Positions 1 to 10,468 are shown, numbered from the stretch's first letter. The stretch is 64,000 nt of DNA from Pantoea alfalfae (GCF_019880205.1 NZ_CP082292.1:1116001-1180000); one strand, 5' to 3'. Numbers and translations: made by a program. The notes: generated from the sequence alone by a model not told the origin.

Positions 1-772
1 GGCGCTCAAGCCGATTAACGTCACGCTGGATCCGCTGTCGGGCCTGTTAATAAAAGTCCTGACAAACTCGGTGCCGTTTGCGCTGCTGACTCTGCTGGTA
101 GCTGTGGTACTGGCGCGGCTGATAGCCCGACCACTCTTCCAGCTGGCCCGCAAAGCCAGCCGGATGGATGCGCAGGGGGTATCAAAAGAGATTGGTGGCA
201 TCACCGCCTGGTATTTTGAGGCGGCTCAGGTCAAACGTGCACTGCTCACTGGTATTAGTCTGGTGCAGGACAAGATTGGCCGTCTTAGCTCGGAAGCGCA
301 GACCGATCCGCTGACCCAGTTGCTCAATCGCCGTGGTCTGAACGCGGTGCTGGAGTATTACCGTACGTTGCGCCAGCCTTTCTCGGTGCTGGCTCTGGAT
401 ATCGACCACTTCAAAAACGTCAACGACAGCTGGGGTCATGATGTCGGTGACCGGGTGATTCAACAGGTGGCGAGCACGCTGCGTGCCAGCGCCCGTCAGT
501 CTGATGTGGTGTGTCGCAACGGCGGAGAGGAGTTTCTGATGCTGCTGCCGGGCACGGCCCTGGATGAGGCACAGATCATCGCAGAGCGCGTACGGCTGGG
601 TATTGCCGAAGCCTGGCTTACGGATGTAGGACGAATTACCTTGTCTATTGGCGTTGCGGCATGGAATGGCACCCAGGATACCGGGCTGGAAACGAGTCTG
701 AAACAGGCGGATGCGGCGCTCTACGCGGCGAAAAATGCCGGGCGAAACTGCGTTATCGTAGCCGCAGCTTAA
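1..772 (+). CDS. Diguanylate cyclase, GGDEF domain (5' end outside window)
   Basis: C-terminal part of a membrane-anchored enzyme that makes cyclic di-GMP from two GTP. The frame is open from base 2 with no stop, so the true start and most of the N-terminal sensor lie upstream of the window. The visible part begins with the end of an extracellular segment, then one membrane helix (around bases 74-130), a short HAMP-like linker and a full GGDEF domain. The active-site motif is GGEEF, and an RxxD inhibitory site (RQSD) lies exactly five residues before it, so product feedback inhibition is likely. Metal and GTP motifs (DIDHFKNVND, YAAKNAGRN) are intact. The sensor and its signal cannot be named from this piece. 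Confidence 0.9.
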   Translation, partial: ALKPINVTLDPLSGLLIKVLTNSVPFALLTLLVAVVLARLIARPLFQLARKASRMDAQGVSKEIGGITAWYFEAAQVKRALLTGISLVQDKIGRLSSEAQTDPLTQLLNRRGLNAVLEYYRTLRQPFSVLALDIDHFKNVNDSWGHDVGDRVIQQVASTLRASARQSDVVCRNGGEEFLMLLPGTALDEAQIIAERVRLGIAEAWLTDVGRITLSIGVAAWNGTQDTGLETSLKQADAALYAAKNAGRNCVIVAAA

Positions 773-818
773 TCACACAAATAGCGGATATTTTTTTACG
801 GCAGGGAAGCGTGAAAGG

Positions 819-859
819 AAAGAAGATAAGCAGGGCGCGGTGGTCGGGCTACCGCGCCC
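819..859 (-). terminator. Probable terminator of bcp
   Basis: Inverted repeat with 9-bp arms (833-841 and 851-859, GGGCGCGGT/ACCGCGCCC). On the minus strand a T-rich stretch follows, just after the bcp stop codon. Confidence 0.5.
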
Positions 860-866
860 CTCAACA

Positions 867-1334
867 TCAGGCTGACTTAACGTAATCCAGCACCATGTCG
901 TGGTGATTCGAGGTCTTAAAGTTATCAAACACTTTCTCAATCCTGCCTTCAGCGTCAATCAGGAAGCTGATGCGATGAATGCCGTCATAGGTTTTCCCCA
1001 TAAAGGTTTTTTCACCCCAGACGCCAAACGCCTGGCAGACTTCATGATTTTCATCTGACAGCAGTGTGAAGTTCAGCAGCTCTTTTTCGACAAACTTTGA
1101 CAGTTTTTCCGGTTTGTCAGTGCTGATACCCAGGACTTCCACGCCCGCTTTTTTCAACTCATCCATGTTGTCACGCAGACCGCACGCCTGCACGGTACAG
1201 CCTGGCGTCATCGCTTTCGGGTAGAAGTACACCAGAACGCGCTGTCCCTGGAAGTCGGTCAGATTCACGTGTTCGCCGTCCTGGTCGGGCAGGCTAAATG
1301 CAGGTGCAGTATCTCCGGCTTTCAGTGGATTCAT
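867..1334 (-). CDS. bcp: Thioredoxin-dependent thiol peroxidase (peroxiredoxin Bcp)
   Basis: Cytoplasmic peroxiredoxin that reduces hydrogen peroxide and organic peroxides using thioredoxin. The protein is 155 residues, the usual size. The peroxidatic cysteine is in TPGCT (C46) and the resolving cysteine follows five residues later (C51), the pattern of E. coli Bcp. I chose the ATG at 1334 (MNPLKAG) rather than the GTG one codon upstream because it matches the family start and has GGAGAG just ahead. It lies downstream of gcvR on the same strand, as in E. coli, about 150 bp away. Confidence 0.96.
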   Translation of the reverse strand: MNPLKAGDTAPAFSLPDQDGEHVNLTDFQGQRVLVYFYPKAMTPGCTVQACGLRDNMDELKKAGVEVLGISTDKPEKLSKFVEKELLNFTLLSDENHEVCQAFGVWGEKTFMGKTYDGIHRISFLIDAEGRIEKVFDNFKTSNHHDMVLDYVKSA

Positions 1335-1485
1335 CACATCTCTCCATTTTCTTATTCAGGCTGTGGGTAATACACCATCCGGGCCGAAACGACCAGAGGG
1401 AACATTACCATCAGGGGGGATTTCACCACATAGCCGATCACGCGTCAGGCATGTGGAGAAATAGCTCCGGTTTATTAACTAAAGC

Positions 1486-2067
1486 TTAGCGTACCGCGCT
1501 GACAGATTCGCTGCTGTCGGCGTCAGACACACTGTAGAGACGCAGCGTTCCCTGCGCATTCAGCTCCTGACACAGGGTATTAAAAGCCTGCTCAAAAGTG
1601 GTGCCACTGGTTCGTGTTGGACTGTGGGCGGTCATTTGAATATAGAGCGTTGGTGGCAAATTGTGTTGCGCGGGTGTGATACGCGACACCAGTTCGGCCA
1701 CATTCATCTGATGCTTATCAATAAGATCGGTAAAGCGTTCAATAATATGCGGCGAGTCGGCCACTTCCACCTGAATGAACGCGGTATCGGGCATCGGCGG
1801 ACGAACCCCGGCGTTGGTGCGCTTCATGACGATAAGCAGCTCCAGCTCTGCGCCTTTCAGCGGCAGCGTCGATTCAATCAGCGTAATTGCGTTCCAGCTG
1901 CCCGACAGCAGCATGATAAAGGTGAACTCATCCCCAAGCATGGCAAGACGGCTATCTTCAATATTGCAACCGCAGCTGCTGACGTGTCGGGTAATCGTAT
2001 TGACGATACCCGGCCGATCAACACCGAGCGCGGTGATCACCAGATGATGGGGCTGAGATTGCGGCAA
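1486..2067 (-). CDS. gcvR: Glycine cleavage system transcriptional repressor GcvR
   Basis: Regulatory protein with two ACT domains that binds GcvA and, without glycine, keeps the gcvTHP glycine cleavage operon repressed. The first ACT domain (about residues 6-80, VITALGVDRPGIVNTITRHV) is nearly identical to the E. coli protein; the second spans about 90-165. The frame stays open upstream to 2211, but a TTG at 2067 (preceded by AGAGGA nine bases upstream) gives a 193-residue protein aligning with E. coli GcvR from its first residues, so I prefer it. The next in-frame ATG is at 2100, without a clear ribosome site. Divergent from dapA, with bcp downstream. Confidence 0.93.
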   Translation of the reverse strand: MPQSQPHHLVITALGVDRPGIVNTITRHVSSCGCNIEDSRLAMLGDEFTFIMLLSGSWNAITLIESTLPLKGAELELLIVMKRTNAGVRPPMPDTAFIQVEVADSPHIIERFTDLIDKHQMNVAELVSRITPAQHNLPPTLYIQMTAHSPTRTSGTTFEQAFNTLCQELNAQGTLRLYSVSDADSSESVSAVR

Positions 2068-2210
2068 AATGGCTTTTCCTCTGCTTTCGCTAATAACCAT
2101 AAGGTAAACATAAAAAAAACTGCTGACAAGCGCGGGAATGGCGTGGCTTGCTTGCTTTTCCCTAAGTGTAAAACGTACCATGAAGCACTTGTTTGTCGAG
2201 GGGATCGCCA

Positions 2211-3089
2211 ATGTTTACGGGAAGTATTGTTGCACTCGTTACGCCAATGGATGACAGCGGTAATGTCTGCCGGTTGAGTCTGAAAAAACTGATTGATTAT
2301 CACGTCGCCAGCGGCACCGCGGCGATCGTTTCCGTCGGCACCACAGGCGAATCTGCAACCCTGAGCCATGAAGAACATGGTGATGTGGTGATGCTGACCC
2401 TGGAACTGGCCGATGGCCGTATTCCGGTGATTGCCGGAACCGGTGCAAATGCCACCGCTGAAGGCATCTCTCTGACGAAGCGTTTTGAAAATTCCGGCGT
2501 AGTGGGTTGCCTGACCGTGACGCCTTATTACAATCGTCCGACGCAGGAAGGGCTGTTCCAGCACTTTAAAGCGATTGCGAATAGCACCAGCCTGCCGCAG
2601 ATGCTGTATAACGTTCCCTCGCGTACCGGTTGTGACATGCTGCCGGAAACCGTTGCCCGCCTGGCCGAAATTAAAAATATTATCGGAATCAAAGAGGCAA
2701 CCGGGAACTTATCGCGGGTTAGTCAGATCCAAGAGCTGGTTAATGAAGACTTTATTCTGGTGAGTGGCGATGACGCGACTGCGCTGGACTTTATGCAACT
2801 GGGCGGCAAAGGCGTCATTTCGGTGACCGCAAATGTGGCTGCACGTGAGATGGTCGAGCTGTGTCAACTCGCACAGCAGGGCAATTTCGTTGAGGCACGC
2901 CGCCTGAATCAGCGTCTGATGCACCTGCACCAGACGCTTTTCTGTGAACCCAATCCTATCCCGGTGAAATGGGCTGCGAAACAGCTAGGATTAATCGCTA
3001 ACGACACGCTGCGTCTGCCAATGACGCCACTGACTGCAGCCGGCCAGCCGAAAGTGGAGCAGGCGCTGGTGAAAGCGGGTTTGCGATAA
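2211..3089 (+). CDS. dapA: 4-hydroxy-tetrahydrodipicolinate synthase
   Basis: Condenses pyruvate with aspartate semialdehyde, the first step committed to lysine and diaminopimelate (cell wall) synthesis. The 292-residue TIM-barrel protein keeps the Schiff-base lysine (K161 in IGIKEATG) and the catalytic tyrosine (Y133 in [10 protein letters not shown]) at the E. coli positions. The start at 2211 (MFTGSIVAL) has GAGGGG seven bases upstream. It is followed 14 bp later by bamC on the same strand, the usual dapA-bamC operon. Confidence 0.98.
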   Translation: MFTGSIVALVTPMDDSGNVCRLSLKKLIDYHVASGTAAIVSVGTTGESATLSHEEHGDVVMLTLELADGRIPVIAGTGANATAEGISLTKRFENSGVVGCLTVTPYYNRPTQEGLFQHFKAIANSTSLPQMLYNVPSRTGCDMLPETVARLAEIKNIIGIKEATGNLSRVSQIQELVNEDFILVSGDDATALDFMQLGGKGVISVTANVAAREMVELCQLAQQGNFVEARRLNQRLMHLHQTLFCEPNPIPVKWAAKQLGLIANDTLRLPMTPLTAAGQPKVEQALVKAGLR

Positions 3090-3103
3090 TTTAGGGAGTT
3101 TGA

Positions 3104-4135
3104 ATGAATTACTCAGTAAAGCGGTCAACAGTAGCCACAGTAGTCGGGCTTTCTACTCTGATGCTGTTGTCGGCCTGTTCAAGCGATCAGCGTTATAAGC
3201 GCCAGGTCAGCGGTGACGAATCTTATCTTGAAGCCAGCCAGTTAAGTGAACTGAAAGCACCAGCCGGTATGATCCTGCCGGTTCAGCGTGGTGACTATGA
3301 TGTGCCGCGCACCAGCAGCCAGGCACCAACCGGCAAGCAGCTCGACATCCGTCCGCCAGCCCAGCCGCTGGCGCTGATGAACGGGACCCGCGCGCAGTTC
3401 AGCAACAATACCGGTGCGCTGATGATCGACAACAGCCGCGGTTCAGTCTGGTCACGGGTCGTTAACGTCGTTGAGTCAAACAAATTCCCGATTGCTTCAC
3501 GTAACGATGCCGGTCAGCAGCTGACGACCGACTGGGTGCAGTGGAACCGTGCTGATGAAGATCAGCAGTATCGTGGCCGCTATCAGATCAGCGTGCAGTC
3601 GCAGAGCTATCAGCAGCAGCTTACCGTGCGCCTGCTGGAGCTGCAGCAGGATGGTAAAACCATTACGTCGCCTGTGCAGATCCAGCGTTACACCGCGCAG
3701 ATGATGAATGAAATCAGCAGCGGTCTGGACAAAATTGATACCGCCAGTGAAAACGCGGCATCAGGTCTGGTAAGTGGTGCTATTGATGTGCAGAGCGGCG
3801 CAGATGACACCGGTCTGCCCATGCTGATTCTGCGTACGCCATACAATGTGGCATGGCAGCGTTTACCAGATGCGATGAAACGCGTTGGAATGGAAGTGAC
3901 CGATACCACCCGCTCAACCGGCAGCATGAAGGTGACTTACAAGTCACCGGGCAGCAGCGACTGGGATTCAGTGGGTGCAAAAGATCCGGAATTACCAAAC
4001 GGTGATTACAAAGTGCAGGTCGGCGATCTCGACAACCGCACCAGCCTGCAATTCATCGACCCGAAAGGGCATGTGCTGACCCAGTCGCAGAACGATGCGC
4101 TGGTGGCCGTGTTCCAGGCGGCGCTGAACAAATAA
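3104..4135 (+). CDS. bamC: Outer membrane assembly lipoprotein BamC
   Basis: Lipoprotein of the BAM complex, which inserts beta-barrel proteins into the outer membrane. The 343-residue precursor has a lipoprotein signal peptide ending in LLSAC, with lipidated C25. Next come a long flexible segment (about 26-100) that contacts BamD in known structures and two helix-grip domains (about 100-210 and 225-343). It lies directly behind dapA and ends at a strong terminator. Confidence 0.97.
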   Translation: MNYSVKRSTVATVVGLSTLMLLSACSSDQRYKRQVSGDESYLEASQLSELKAPAGMILPVQRGDYDVPRTSSQAPTGKQLDIRPPAQPLALMNGTRAQFSNNTGALMIDNSRGSVWSRVVNVVESNKFPIASRNDAGQQLTTDWVQWNRADEDQQYRGRYQISVQSQSYQQQLTVRLLELQQDGKTITSPVQIQRYTAQMMNEISSGLDKIDTASENAASGLVSGAIDVQSGADDTGLPMLILRTPYNVAWQRLPDAMKRVGMEVTDTTRSTGSMKVTYKSPGSSDWDSVGAKDPELPNGDYKVQVGDLDNRTSLQFIDPKGHVLTQSQNDALVAVFQAALNK

Positions 4136-4144
4136 AGTTGCCTC

Positions 4145-4176
4145 AGGCCGGAGATTCTCCGGCCTTTTTATTTTGT
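4145..4176 (+). terminator. Rho-independent terminator after bamC
   Basis: Near-perfect hairpin AGGCCGGAGA/TCTCCGGCCT followed by TTTTTATTTT, 10 bp after the bamC stop. Confidence 0.88.
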
Positions 4177-4280
4177 TTTTGGCATACTAGCGCGCGGCGA
4201 AGTAAACGATTGCGTCAAGGCAATCGCCGCAGCGGCACTGGTCGCTGAACACCCGTTATTTCAAGTCTGGAGTGAACAAG

Positions 4281-4994
4281 ATGCAAAAGCGAGCTGAGTT
4301 GTATCGCGGTAAAGCGAAAACTGTATATAGCACCGATAACCCGGATCTGCTGATACTCGAATTCCGCAACGATACGTCAGCAGGTGATGGTGCCCGAATC
4401 GAGCAGTTTGATCGCAAAGGAATGGTTAACAACAAGTTTAACCACTTCATTATGACCAAATTGCAGGAAGCAGGTATCCCGACCCAGATGGAAGCGCTGC
4501 TGTCCGATACCGAAGCGCTGGTGAAGAAGCTGGAGATGGTGCCGGTTGAGTGCGTGGTGCGTAACCGTGCCGCAGGCTCGCTGGTAAAGCGTCTGGGCGT
4601 GGAAGAGGGCATTGTGCTCAATCCGCCGCTGTTTGATCTTTTCCTGAAAGATGATGCAAAACACGACCCAATGGTCAACGAATCTTACTGCGAAACCTTT
4701 GGCTGGGTCAGCAAACAGAACCTGGCGCGGATGCAGGAGCTGACCTTTAAAGCCAACGAGGTGCTGAGCAAACTGTTCGACGATGCGGGCCTGATTCTGG
4801 TCGACTTCAAACTGGAATTTGGTCTGTTTAACGGCGAAGTGACGCTGGGCGATGAGTTTTCGCCAGACGGTGCACGCCTGTGGGATAAAGAGACGCTGGA
4901 TAAAATGGACAAAGACCGTTTCCGTCAGAGCCTTGGCGGCGTGGTTGAAGCCTATGAAGCCGTGGCACAGCGGCTTGGTGTGAAACTCGACTGA
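4281..4994 (+). CDS. purC: SAICAR synthetase (phosphoribosylaminoimidazole-succinocarboxamide synthase)
   Basis: Purine synthesis enzyme that joins CAIR and aspartate using ATP. The protein is 237 residues from the ATG at 4281 ([13 protein letters not shown]), which has GGAG eight bases upstream and matches the E. coli start. A GTG three codons upstream (4272) is less likely. Family motifs [15 protein letters not shown] and DEFSPDGSRLWD-like [12 protein letters not shown] are intact. It stands alone between two terminators. Confidence 0.97.
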   Translation: MQKRAELYRGKAKTVYSTDNPDLLILEFRNDTSAGDGARIEQFDRKGMVNNKFNHFIMTKLQEAGIPTQMEALLSDTEALVKKLEMVPVECVVRNRAAGSLVKRLGVEEGIVLNPPLFDLFLKDDAKHDPMVNESYCETFGWVSKQNLARMQELTFKANEVLSKLFDDAGLILVDFKLEFGLFNGEVTLGDEFSPDGARLWDKETLDKMDKDRFRQSLGGVVEAYEAVAQRLGVKLD

Positions 4995-5030
4995 GTTTGC
5001 CTGCAGCGCAGAAAGAAAGCACACAGAACA

Positions 5031-5056
5031 AGGAGAGCCCCGGCTCTCCTTTTTTC
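5031..5056 (+). terminator. Rho-independent terminator after purC
   Basis: Perfect hairpin AGGAGAGCC/GGCTCTCCT with a CC loop, followed by TTTTTT. Confidence 0.9.
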
Positions 5057-5134
5057 ATTTCAGGGTAAAGCTGGTGATTGCCCCGTCACACAACTAAAAT
5101 CATGCCATCTGAAAAATGACTGAGGGAATACAGC

Positions 5135-6001
5135 ATGCGCTGGCAAGGGCGTCGCGAAAGCGACAATGTAGAGGACCGTCGCGATCAATCGTCCGGTTTA
5201 GGTGGCGGAGGCCGCCAGATTCGTCTGCCGCGTGGCAAAGGCGGTATCGTATTGCTGATCGTGGTGGCAGTCGCCGGTTATTACGGATATGACCTGACCG
5301 GACTGCTGACGGGGGGGGATGTCGCACCGACCAGCCAGCAGCAACAGCGCAGCGTCAGTGCCAATGATGACGAGGCCGCGAAATTCACGAAAGTGATCCT
5401 GGCTACAACGGAAGACACCTGGGGCAAACTGTTCCAGCAGATGAACAAACAGTATGTGGCGCCGAAGCTGGTGATGTATCGCGGTGCAACCCGCACCGGC
5501 TGCGGAACCGGACAGTCTGTGATGGGACCGTTCTACTGTCCTGCCGATCAGACCGTCTACATCGACCTCTCTTTCTATGACGAGATGAAAACTAAGCTGG
5601 GTGCAGGCGGTGACTTCGCCCAGGGCTACGTCGTCGCGCATGAAGTTGGCCATCATGTCCAGAAACTGCTGGGCATTGAGCCGAAAGTGCGTGAAATGCA
5701 GCAGGGTGCCAGCGAGAAGCAGGTGAATCAGCTCTCCGTCAAAATGGAACTGCAGGCGGACTGTTTTGCGGGTGTCTGGGGACACTATATGCAGAAGGAA
5801 AACGTTCTTGAAGCAGGCGATCTGCAGGAAGCGCTGAATGCCGCTGAGGCGATTGGCGATGACCGTCTGCAGCAGAAAGGTCAGGGCCGCGTCGTGCCGG
5901 ACAGCTTCACCCACGGTACTTCTGAGCAGCGCTACACCTGGTTTAAGCGCGGGTTTGATGGTGGCGATCCAGGACAGTGCAACACCTTCGCCAGCAACTG
6001 A
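5135..6001 (+). CDS. ypfJ: Predicted neutral zinc metallopeptidase YpfJ
   Basis: Member of the YpfJ/KPN_02809 family of putative membrane-anchored zinc peptidases; no substrate is known. The 288-residue protein has a charged N-terminus, one membrane helix (about residues 37-50), a Q/N-rich linker and a C-terminal domain with the zinc motif HEVGH (H169, E170, H173). A further acidic stretch (ELQADCFAG) probably gives the third ligand. It sits one base into tmcA (tgATG), so the two are probably translated together. Confidence 0.92.
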   Translation: MRWQGRRESDNVEDRRDQSSGLGGGGRQIRLPRGKGGIVLLIVVAVAGYYGYDLTGLLTGGDVAPTSQQQQRSVSANDDEAAKFTKVILATTEDTWGKLFQQMNKQYVAPKLVMYRGATRTGCGTGQSVMGPFYCPADQTVYIDLSFYDEMKTKLGAGGDFAQGYVVAHEVGHHVQKLLGIEPKVREMQQGASEKQVNQLSVKMELQADCFAGVWGHYMQKENVLEAGDLQEALNAAEAIGDDRLQQKGQGRVVPDSFTHGTSEQRYTWFKRGFDGGDPGQCNTFASN

Positions 6002-7974
6002 TGAACCCAACGCAGCTTATGCAACAGGCCGGTGTGCGTCGTCTGGCAGTCATCAGCGGCGACCCGGCCTGGTGCTTAGATCGGGCTGCGGCGTGGCGTG
6101 AAGCGCTGCCAGGCGACTGGCTGGCGCTGAGTCCGGCGCCACTATTTTCTGATTCATCTGACGAGTCAGCTCTGCACAGGCAGCCTGGCGCGGTACGCAC
6201 GCTGCTGGGACGCGAGTTCCATCATGCGATATTCGATGCACGCCAGGGCTTTCATGCCGAGGCTTTCGCTGCGCTGGCCGGTACGCTGACCGCCGGTAGC
6301 TGGCTGCTGCTGCTGGTGCCGCCCTGGCAAGCGTGGCCGCAACAGCCTGACAGCGACAGCCTGCGCTGGGCGGACGTCGCTGAACCCATCTCAACCCCTC
6401 ATTTTGTTCACCACCTGCAACAGCTGATCCTGGCGGATGACCAGGTGCTGCTGGAGCGGCAGCATCAGCCCTGCCGTTTTCCGGCGCAGCCGGACTGGCC
6501 GCAGTGGCACTGTCAGGCACCACAGCAGCAGCAGGCGATCCTCGATAAGCTGATCGCGCTGCCCTCGGGTATCGCCGTACTGACCGCTGCCCGTGGACGG
6601 GGTAAATCGGCGCTGGCGGGAATGCTGGCCCGGCAAAACAGACATTGCCTGGTGACGGCACCGGCCAAAGCCTCAACAGAGGTGCTGGCTGCTTTTGCCG
6701 CTGAGCATTTTCACTTTATGGCACCTGATGCACTGCTGGCGCAGGAGACGCCGCCACCGGCGGAGTGGCTGATTGTGGATGAAGCCGCGGCGATCCCGGC
6801 CCCGCTGCTGCAGGCGCTGGTCAGCCGCTATCCCCGCATATTGCTCACCACCACCGTTCAGGGCTATGAAGGCAGCGGGCGCGGCTTTATCCTTAAATTC
6901 TGCGCCGGGCTTACCGGGGTTCACTATTTCACACTGGATGAGCCGCTACGCTGGTCGCGTTTTGATCCGCTGGAGCAGTGGCTGAATCAGGCGCTGCTGT
7001 TTGACGATGCCAGCGCCAGTGCGCCTGATACTCTGGTAACACCGCATCGTGTTGAACGTCACGATTTCAGCGCGCTTGAAGCCGCTTACCGTCTGCTCAC
7101 CAGCGCGCACTATCGCACGTCGCCGCTTGATCTGCGCCGCCTGCTGGATGCACCAGGTATGCAGCTGTGGCGGGTGGGCAATGCACCTGCGTTACAGGGC
7201 GCGCTCTGGCTGGTGGAGGAGGGCGGTCTTGAACCTGAGCTGGCGCAGGCGGTCTGGGCGGGCATCCGGCGACCGCGCGGCAATCTGGTTGCGCAGTCGC
7301 TGGCAGCCCACGCCGGTCTGGCTGAGGCGGCAACCCTGCGCTCGCAGCGCATCAGCCGGATTGCCGTGGCGGCGGAGAGCCGTCGTCGGGGAACCGGACA
7401 GCAGCTTGTTGCGGCGGCGGTTAATGCGGCTGCCGATCACGACTACCTCTCTGTCAGCTTCGGCTACACTGAATCACTCTGGGCGTTCTGGCGTGCCTGT
7501 GGCTTTGCTCTGGTGCGGATTGGCAGTCAGCGCGAAGCCAGCAGCGGCTGTTACGCGGCGATGGCCATATTGCCCTGTTCTGCTGCGGGTGAGGCACTGA
7601 CGCGCCGGGCAGCAGAACAGCTGGCGCGTGACTGGCCGCGATTGCAACAGCATATCGCGCTGGAACTGCAGTTTGATAAGACCACAGATGATGGATTGAT
7701 CGCTCAGGATAACCATCTGGCCATCGGTTTCGCCTGGGCGCAGCGGCCACTGGAGGCGAGCCTGCCGGTATTGCAGCGCCTGGTTGAGTCCAGTGCCGTC
7801 TCCGTACCGCTGCTGGCCTCCGCGGTTGCTGCACCTGATGCGCTAAGCGACCTGGCCCGGCAGGCGGGCTTAAGCGGCCGCAAAGCGCTGATAGCTAAGC
7901 TACGTCAGCAGGCGGCTTCAGCCCTCGAAAGCCTGGGCGTTACTGCTGACGCGCTGCATCTGCCGTTGAAATAA
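6001..7974 (+). CDS. tmcA: tRNA(Met) cytidine acetyltransferase TmcA
   Basis: Makes N4-acetylcytidine at the wobble position of elongator tRNA-Met, using acetyl-CoA and ATP, which prevents misreading of AUA. The 657-residue protein has an N-terminal domain, an RNA-helicase-like ATPase module with Walker A AARGRGKSALAG (about residue 195) and Walker B LIVDEAAAIP, and a GNAT acetyltransferase domain (RRRGTGQQLV, about residue 460). The ATG at 6001 overlaps the ypfJ stop by one base and gives the family N-terminus (QLMQQAGVRRL). C-terminal sequence is less conserved than the core. Confidence 0.96.
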   Translation: MNPTQLMQQAGVRRLAVISGDPAWCLDRAAAWREALPGDWLALSPAPLFSDSSDESALHRQPGAVRTLLGREFHHAIFDARQGFHAEAFAALAGTLTAGSWLLLLVPPWQAWPQQPDSDSLRWADVAEPISTPHFVHHLQQLILADDQVLLERQHQPCRFPAQPDWPQWHCQAPQQQQAILDKLIALPSGIAVLTAARGRGKSALAGMLARQNRHCLVTAPAKASTEVLAAFAAEHFHFMAPDALLAQETPPPAEWLIVDEAAAIPAPLLQALVSRYPRILLTTTVQGYEGSGRGFILKFCAGLTGVHYFTLDEPLRWSRFDPLEQWLNQALLFDDASASAPDTLVTPHRVERHDFSALEAAYRLLTSAHYRTSPLDLRRLLDAPGMQLWRVGNAPALQGALWLVEEGGLEPELAQAVWAGIRRPRGNLVAQSLAAHAGLAEAATLRSQRISRIAVAAESRRRGTGQQLVAAAVNAAADHDYLSVSFGYTESLWAFWRACGFALVRIGSQREASSGCYAAMAILPCSAAGEALTRRAAEQLARDWPRLQQHIALELQFDKTTDDGLIAQDNHLAIGFAWAQRPLEASLPVLQRLVESSAVSVPLLASAVAAPDALSDLARQAGLSGRKALIAKLRQQAASALESLGVTADALHLPLK

Positions 7975-8047
7975 TTCGACCAGCTGGTTCAAATTATCCC
8001 CATATCATTTTGTGCCAGGCGGCGTAGAGTGAACACAGGAGGTCAAC

Positions 8048-8728
8048 ATGACACTGAAATATGTAATCGTTCAACAGCCTGCCACCACCGCACAGCTGTT
8101 TCTGCTCTATCACGGCGTTGGCGACAACCCGGATTCAATGGGTGAGATTGGCAACTGGTTTGCGAAAACTTTTCCCGACGCGCTGGTGGTTTCCGTCGGT
8201 TCACCCGGCGTGGTTCGTCAGTGGTTTGGCGAGACTGACCTGCACGATCAGACTATCCAGCAGCGGGTTGATGCGGCAATGCCGCAGTTTGTTGCGTCGG
8301 TGCGTCACTGGCAGAAAAAGAGCGGCGTGCGGCCGGAAGCGACAGCCTTAATCGGTTTTTCGCAGGGCGGCAGTATGGTGCTGGAAGGGGTTAAAGCCCA
8401 TCCGGACCTGGCAGGTCGCGCAGTGGTGTTTAATGGCCGATTTATTACCCTGCCGGAAAAGGCCACTACCCGCACCACGATTCACCTGATCCACGGTGAT
8501 TATGATGAACAGATCCCGCTTCACCATGCCCGGGAGGCGGAACAGCGGCTGACCGCCTGCGGTGGCGACGTGACACTCGATATCGTTGACGATCTGGCGC
8601 ATGCCATCGATCACCGCAGCATGGAGCTGGCGCTGAATCATCTGCGCTATACGGTGCCAAAACGCTACTTTGATGAGGCGTTAAGCGGCGCAAAACCGGG
8701 TGACGATGACGTTATCGTGATGATGTAA
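8048..8728 (+). CDS. ypfH: Serine esterase YpfH (alpha/beta hydrolase)
   Basis: Carboxylesterase/phospholipase-type hydrolase; E. coli YpfH shows esterase activity on short artificial esters but no natural substrate is established. The 226-residue protein has the nucleophile elbow GFSQGGS (S105), a likely acid D153 (HGDYDEQIP) and histidine H185 (DLAHAID), forming a complete triad. The ATG at 8048 follows AGGAGG at ideal distance. It ends at a terminator shared with the opposing ypfN. Confidence 0.94.
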   Translation: MTLKYVIVQQPATTAQLFLLYHGVGDNPDSMGEIGNWFAKTFPDALVVSVGSPGVVRQWFGETDLHDQTIQQRVDAAMPQFVASVRHWQKKSGVRPEATALIGFSQGGSMVLEGVKAHPDLAGRAVVFNGRFITLPEKATTRTTIHLIHGDYDEQIPLHHAREAEQRLTACGGDVTLDIVDDLAHAIDHRSMELALNHLRYTVPKRYFDEALSGAKPGDDDVIVMM

Positions 8729-8757
8729 AAAAGCCCCTGCAGTGCAGGGGCTTTTTC
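8727..8757. terminator. Bidirectional terminator between ypfH and ypfN
   Basis: Hairpin AAGCCCCTGCA/TGCAGGGGCTT flanked by A-runs on the left and T-runs on the right, so it can stop both converging transcripts. Confidence 0.9.
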
Positions 8758-8759
8758 AT

Positions 8760-8948
8760 TTACTTCTTCTTCGGCCAGTTGTCGTCGTCATCCCATTTAT
8801 CGTTGAAATCACGATGCGGTGGCAGGTCAGGTTTGTTATCCATAAATTTTTTGTGATCGATGCGTTTCAGATCTTTATAAACATTCATCAACACACCAAC
8901 CATCAGCAGGATCACCAGGATCCACCAGTAATCTTTAATAAATTCCAT
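8760..8948 (-). CDS. ypfN: Small membrane protein YpfN (UPF0370)
   Basis: A 62-residue protein with one N-terminal membrane helix (about residues 7-24, [14 protein letters not shown]) and a polar, acidic/basic tail rich in D and K. It matches the UPF0370/YpfN family, whose function is unknown. It follows dapE on the same strand with 22 bp between them and is probably the last gene of a yffB-dapE-ypfN operon. Confidence 0.9.
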   Translation of the reverse strand: MEFIKDYWWILVILLMVGVLMNVYKDLKRIDHKKFMDNKPDLPPHRDFNDKWDDDDNWPKKK

Positions 8949-8970
8949 TTGATGCTCCTTAACATCGCCG

Positions 8971-10098
8971 TCAGGCGATCAGTTGTTCCATGATGCGCTG
9001 GTACATCCGGCTCAGCATCTGCAGGTCGGAGGCTTTCACACACTCATTGATTTTGTGAATGGTGGCATTCACCGGCCCCAGCTCCACCACCTGCGCGCCC
9101 ATCCGGGCTATAAACCGGCCATCAGAGGTGCCGCCCGTGGTCAGCAGCTGCGGCTTAATTTCATTATAGTGCGCTACAGCTTTCACGACGGCATCCACCA
9201 GCTTACCGCGTGAGGTCAGGAAGGGCTGCCCCGAAAGTTTCCACTCGATGGTATAACGCAGCTGATGACGATCCAGCAACTCTGCGACCCGCTGACGGAT
9301 CATCTCATCGGTGAGTTCGGTGCTGAAGCGGAAGTTGAACTGCACAAACAGCTCGCCGGGGATCACATTGTTGCTGCCGGTGCCCGCCTGGACATTTGCA
9401 ATCTGCATGCTGGTGGCCGGGAAGAACTCATTTCCCTGATCCCACTCCGTCGCGACCAGCTCAGTCAGCGCAGGCATCGCCCGGTGAACCGGATTATCCG
9501 CCAGATGCGGATAGGCGACGTGGCCCTGCACACCGTGTACCGTCAGGTTGGCGGTAATTGAGCCGCGCCGGCCATTCTTCACCACGTCACCGACGACTTC
9601 CGTGCTGGAAGGCTCGCCGACCAGGCAATAGTCCAGGCGTTCGCGACGCGCCATCAGCCGCTCAACCACTTTAACCGTGCCGTTGGTCCCACTGGCCTCT
9701 TCATCAGAGGTAATCATAAAGGCGAGGCGGCCCCGGTGATGGGGACGCACCGCCACAAAACGTTCGGCGGCCACCACCATGGCCGCCAGCGAGCCTTTCA
9801 TATCAGCCGCGCCACGGCCAAACAGCATGCCATCGCGGATGGTCGGTTCAAATGGCGGGTTGATCCAGCGACTGGCATCGCCAGGCGGCACCACATCGGT
9901 GTGACCGGCAAACGCCAGCGTTTCACCTTCACCACGGGTGGCCCAGAAATTCAGGGTATCGTCGATGTTCATCGTTTCAATCTTAAAGCCAATGGCTTCA
10001 AGACGGGCGATCAGCAGAGCCTGACATCCGGCATCATCGGGGCTGAGAGAGGGGCGACGAATAAGCTGCTGCGTCAGCTCAATGACCGGGCAAAACAT
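8971..10098 (-). CDS. dapE: Succinyl-diaminopimelate desuccinylase
   Basis: Zinc hydrolase that removes succinate from N-succinyl-LL-diaminopimelate in lysine and peptidoglycan precursor synthesis. The 375-residue length matches E. coli. Metal and catalytic residues are at the expected positions: H66 and D68 (GHTDVVPPG), D99 (GAADMKG) and E133/E134 (SDEEAS). The ATG at 10098 ([12 protein letters not shown]) matches the E. coli N-terminus; longer in-frame starts run into yffB. One base separates it from the yffB stop, so translation is probably coupled. Confidence 0.97.
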   Translation of the reverse strand: MFCPVIELTQQLIRRPSLSPDDAGCQALLIARLEAIGFKIETMNIDDTLNFWATRGEGETLAFAGHTDVVPPGDASRWINPPFEPTIRDGMLFGRGAADMKGSLAAMVVAAERFVAVRPHHRGRLAFMITSDEEASGTNGTVKVVERLMARRERLDYCLVGEPSSTEVVGDVVKNGRRGSITANLTVHGVQGHVAYPHLADNPVHRAMPALTELVATEWDQGNEFFPATSMQIANVQAGTGSNNVIPGELFVQFNFRFSTELTDEMIRQRVAELLDRHQLRYTIEWKLSGQPFLTSRGKLVDAVVKAVAHYNEIKPQLLTTGGTSDGRFIARMGAQVVELGPVNATIHKINECVKASDLQMLSRMYQRIMEQLIA

Positions 10099-10099
10099 A

Positions 10100-10468
10100 T
10101 TATGACTTCTCCTGAATAGCATTCTGATAGGTGGCTTCGCTGAAACCGGCGAGCAGGGAGCCATCCGGGGTGCGCAACAGCGGACGCTTAATCATGGCGG
10201 GATGCGCCAGCATCAGCGCCCTGGCGCTGCTGGCATCGTTAACCGCTTCACGATCAGCCTCGGGCAGTTTACGCCAGGTCGTGCCGCGTGTGTTAATCAG
10301 GGCTTCATAGCCCAGCGCATCGATAAATTCCTGCAGCAGGGCATCGCTCAGGCCATCGGCACGGTAGTCGTGAAAGTGATAATCAATACCTGCATCTGTC
10401 AAAAAGCGCCGGGCTTTTTTTATGGTGTCGCAATTTTTAATCCCGAACATCACCCACTGCGTGCTCAT
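10100..10468 (-). CDS. yffB: ArsC/Spx-family reductase-like protein YffB
   Basis: Small thioredoxin-fold protein of the ArsC family, 122 residues from the ATG at 10468 ([15 protein letters not shown]). It has a single active-site-type cysteine (C13, [11 protein letters not shown]) and the RxxLxxP-type region RPLL near the C-terminus. The family includes arsenate reductases and Spx regulators, but YffB itself has no settled function; a glutathione-dependent thiol reductase role has been suggested. It is the first gene of the yffB-dapE-ypfN unit, as in E. coli. Confidence 0.92.
   Translation of the reverse strand: MSTQWVMFGIKNCDTIKKARRFLTDAGIDYHFHDYRADGLSDALLQEFIDALGYEALINTRGTTWRKLPEADREAVNDASSARALMLAHPAMIKRPLLRTPDGSLLAGFSEATYQNAIQEKS

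Noticed and set aside
1624..2277. 217-residue frame opposite gcvR
   Set aside because: Antisense to a conserved gene, no family match, and runs into the dapA start.
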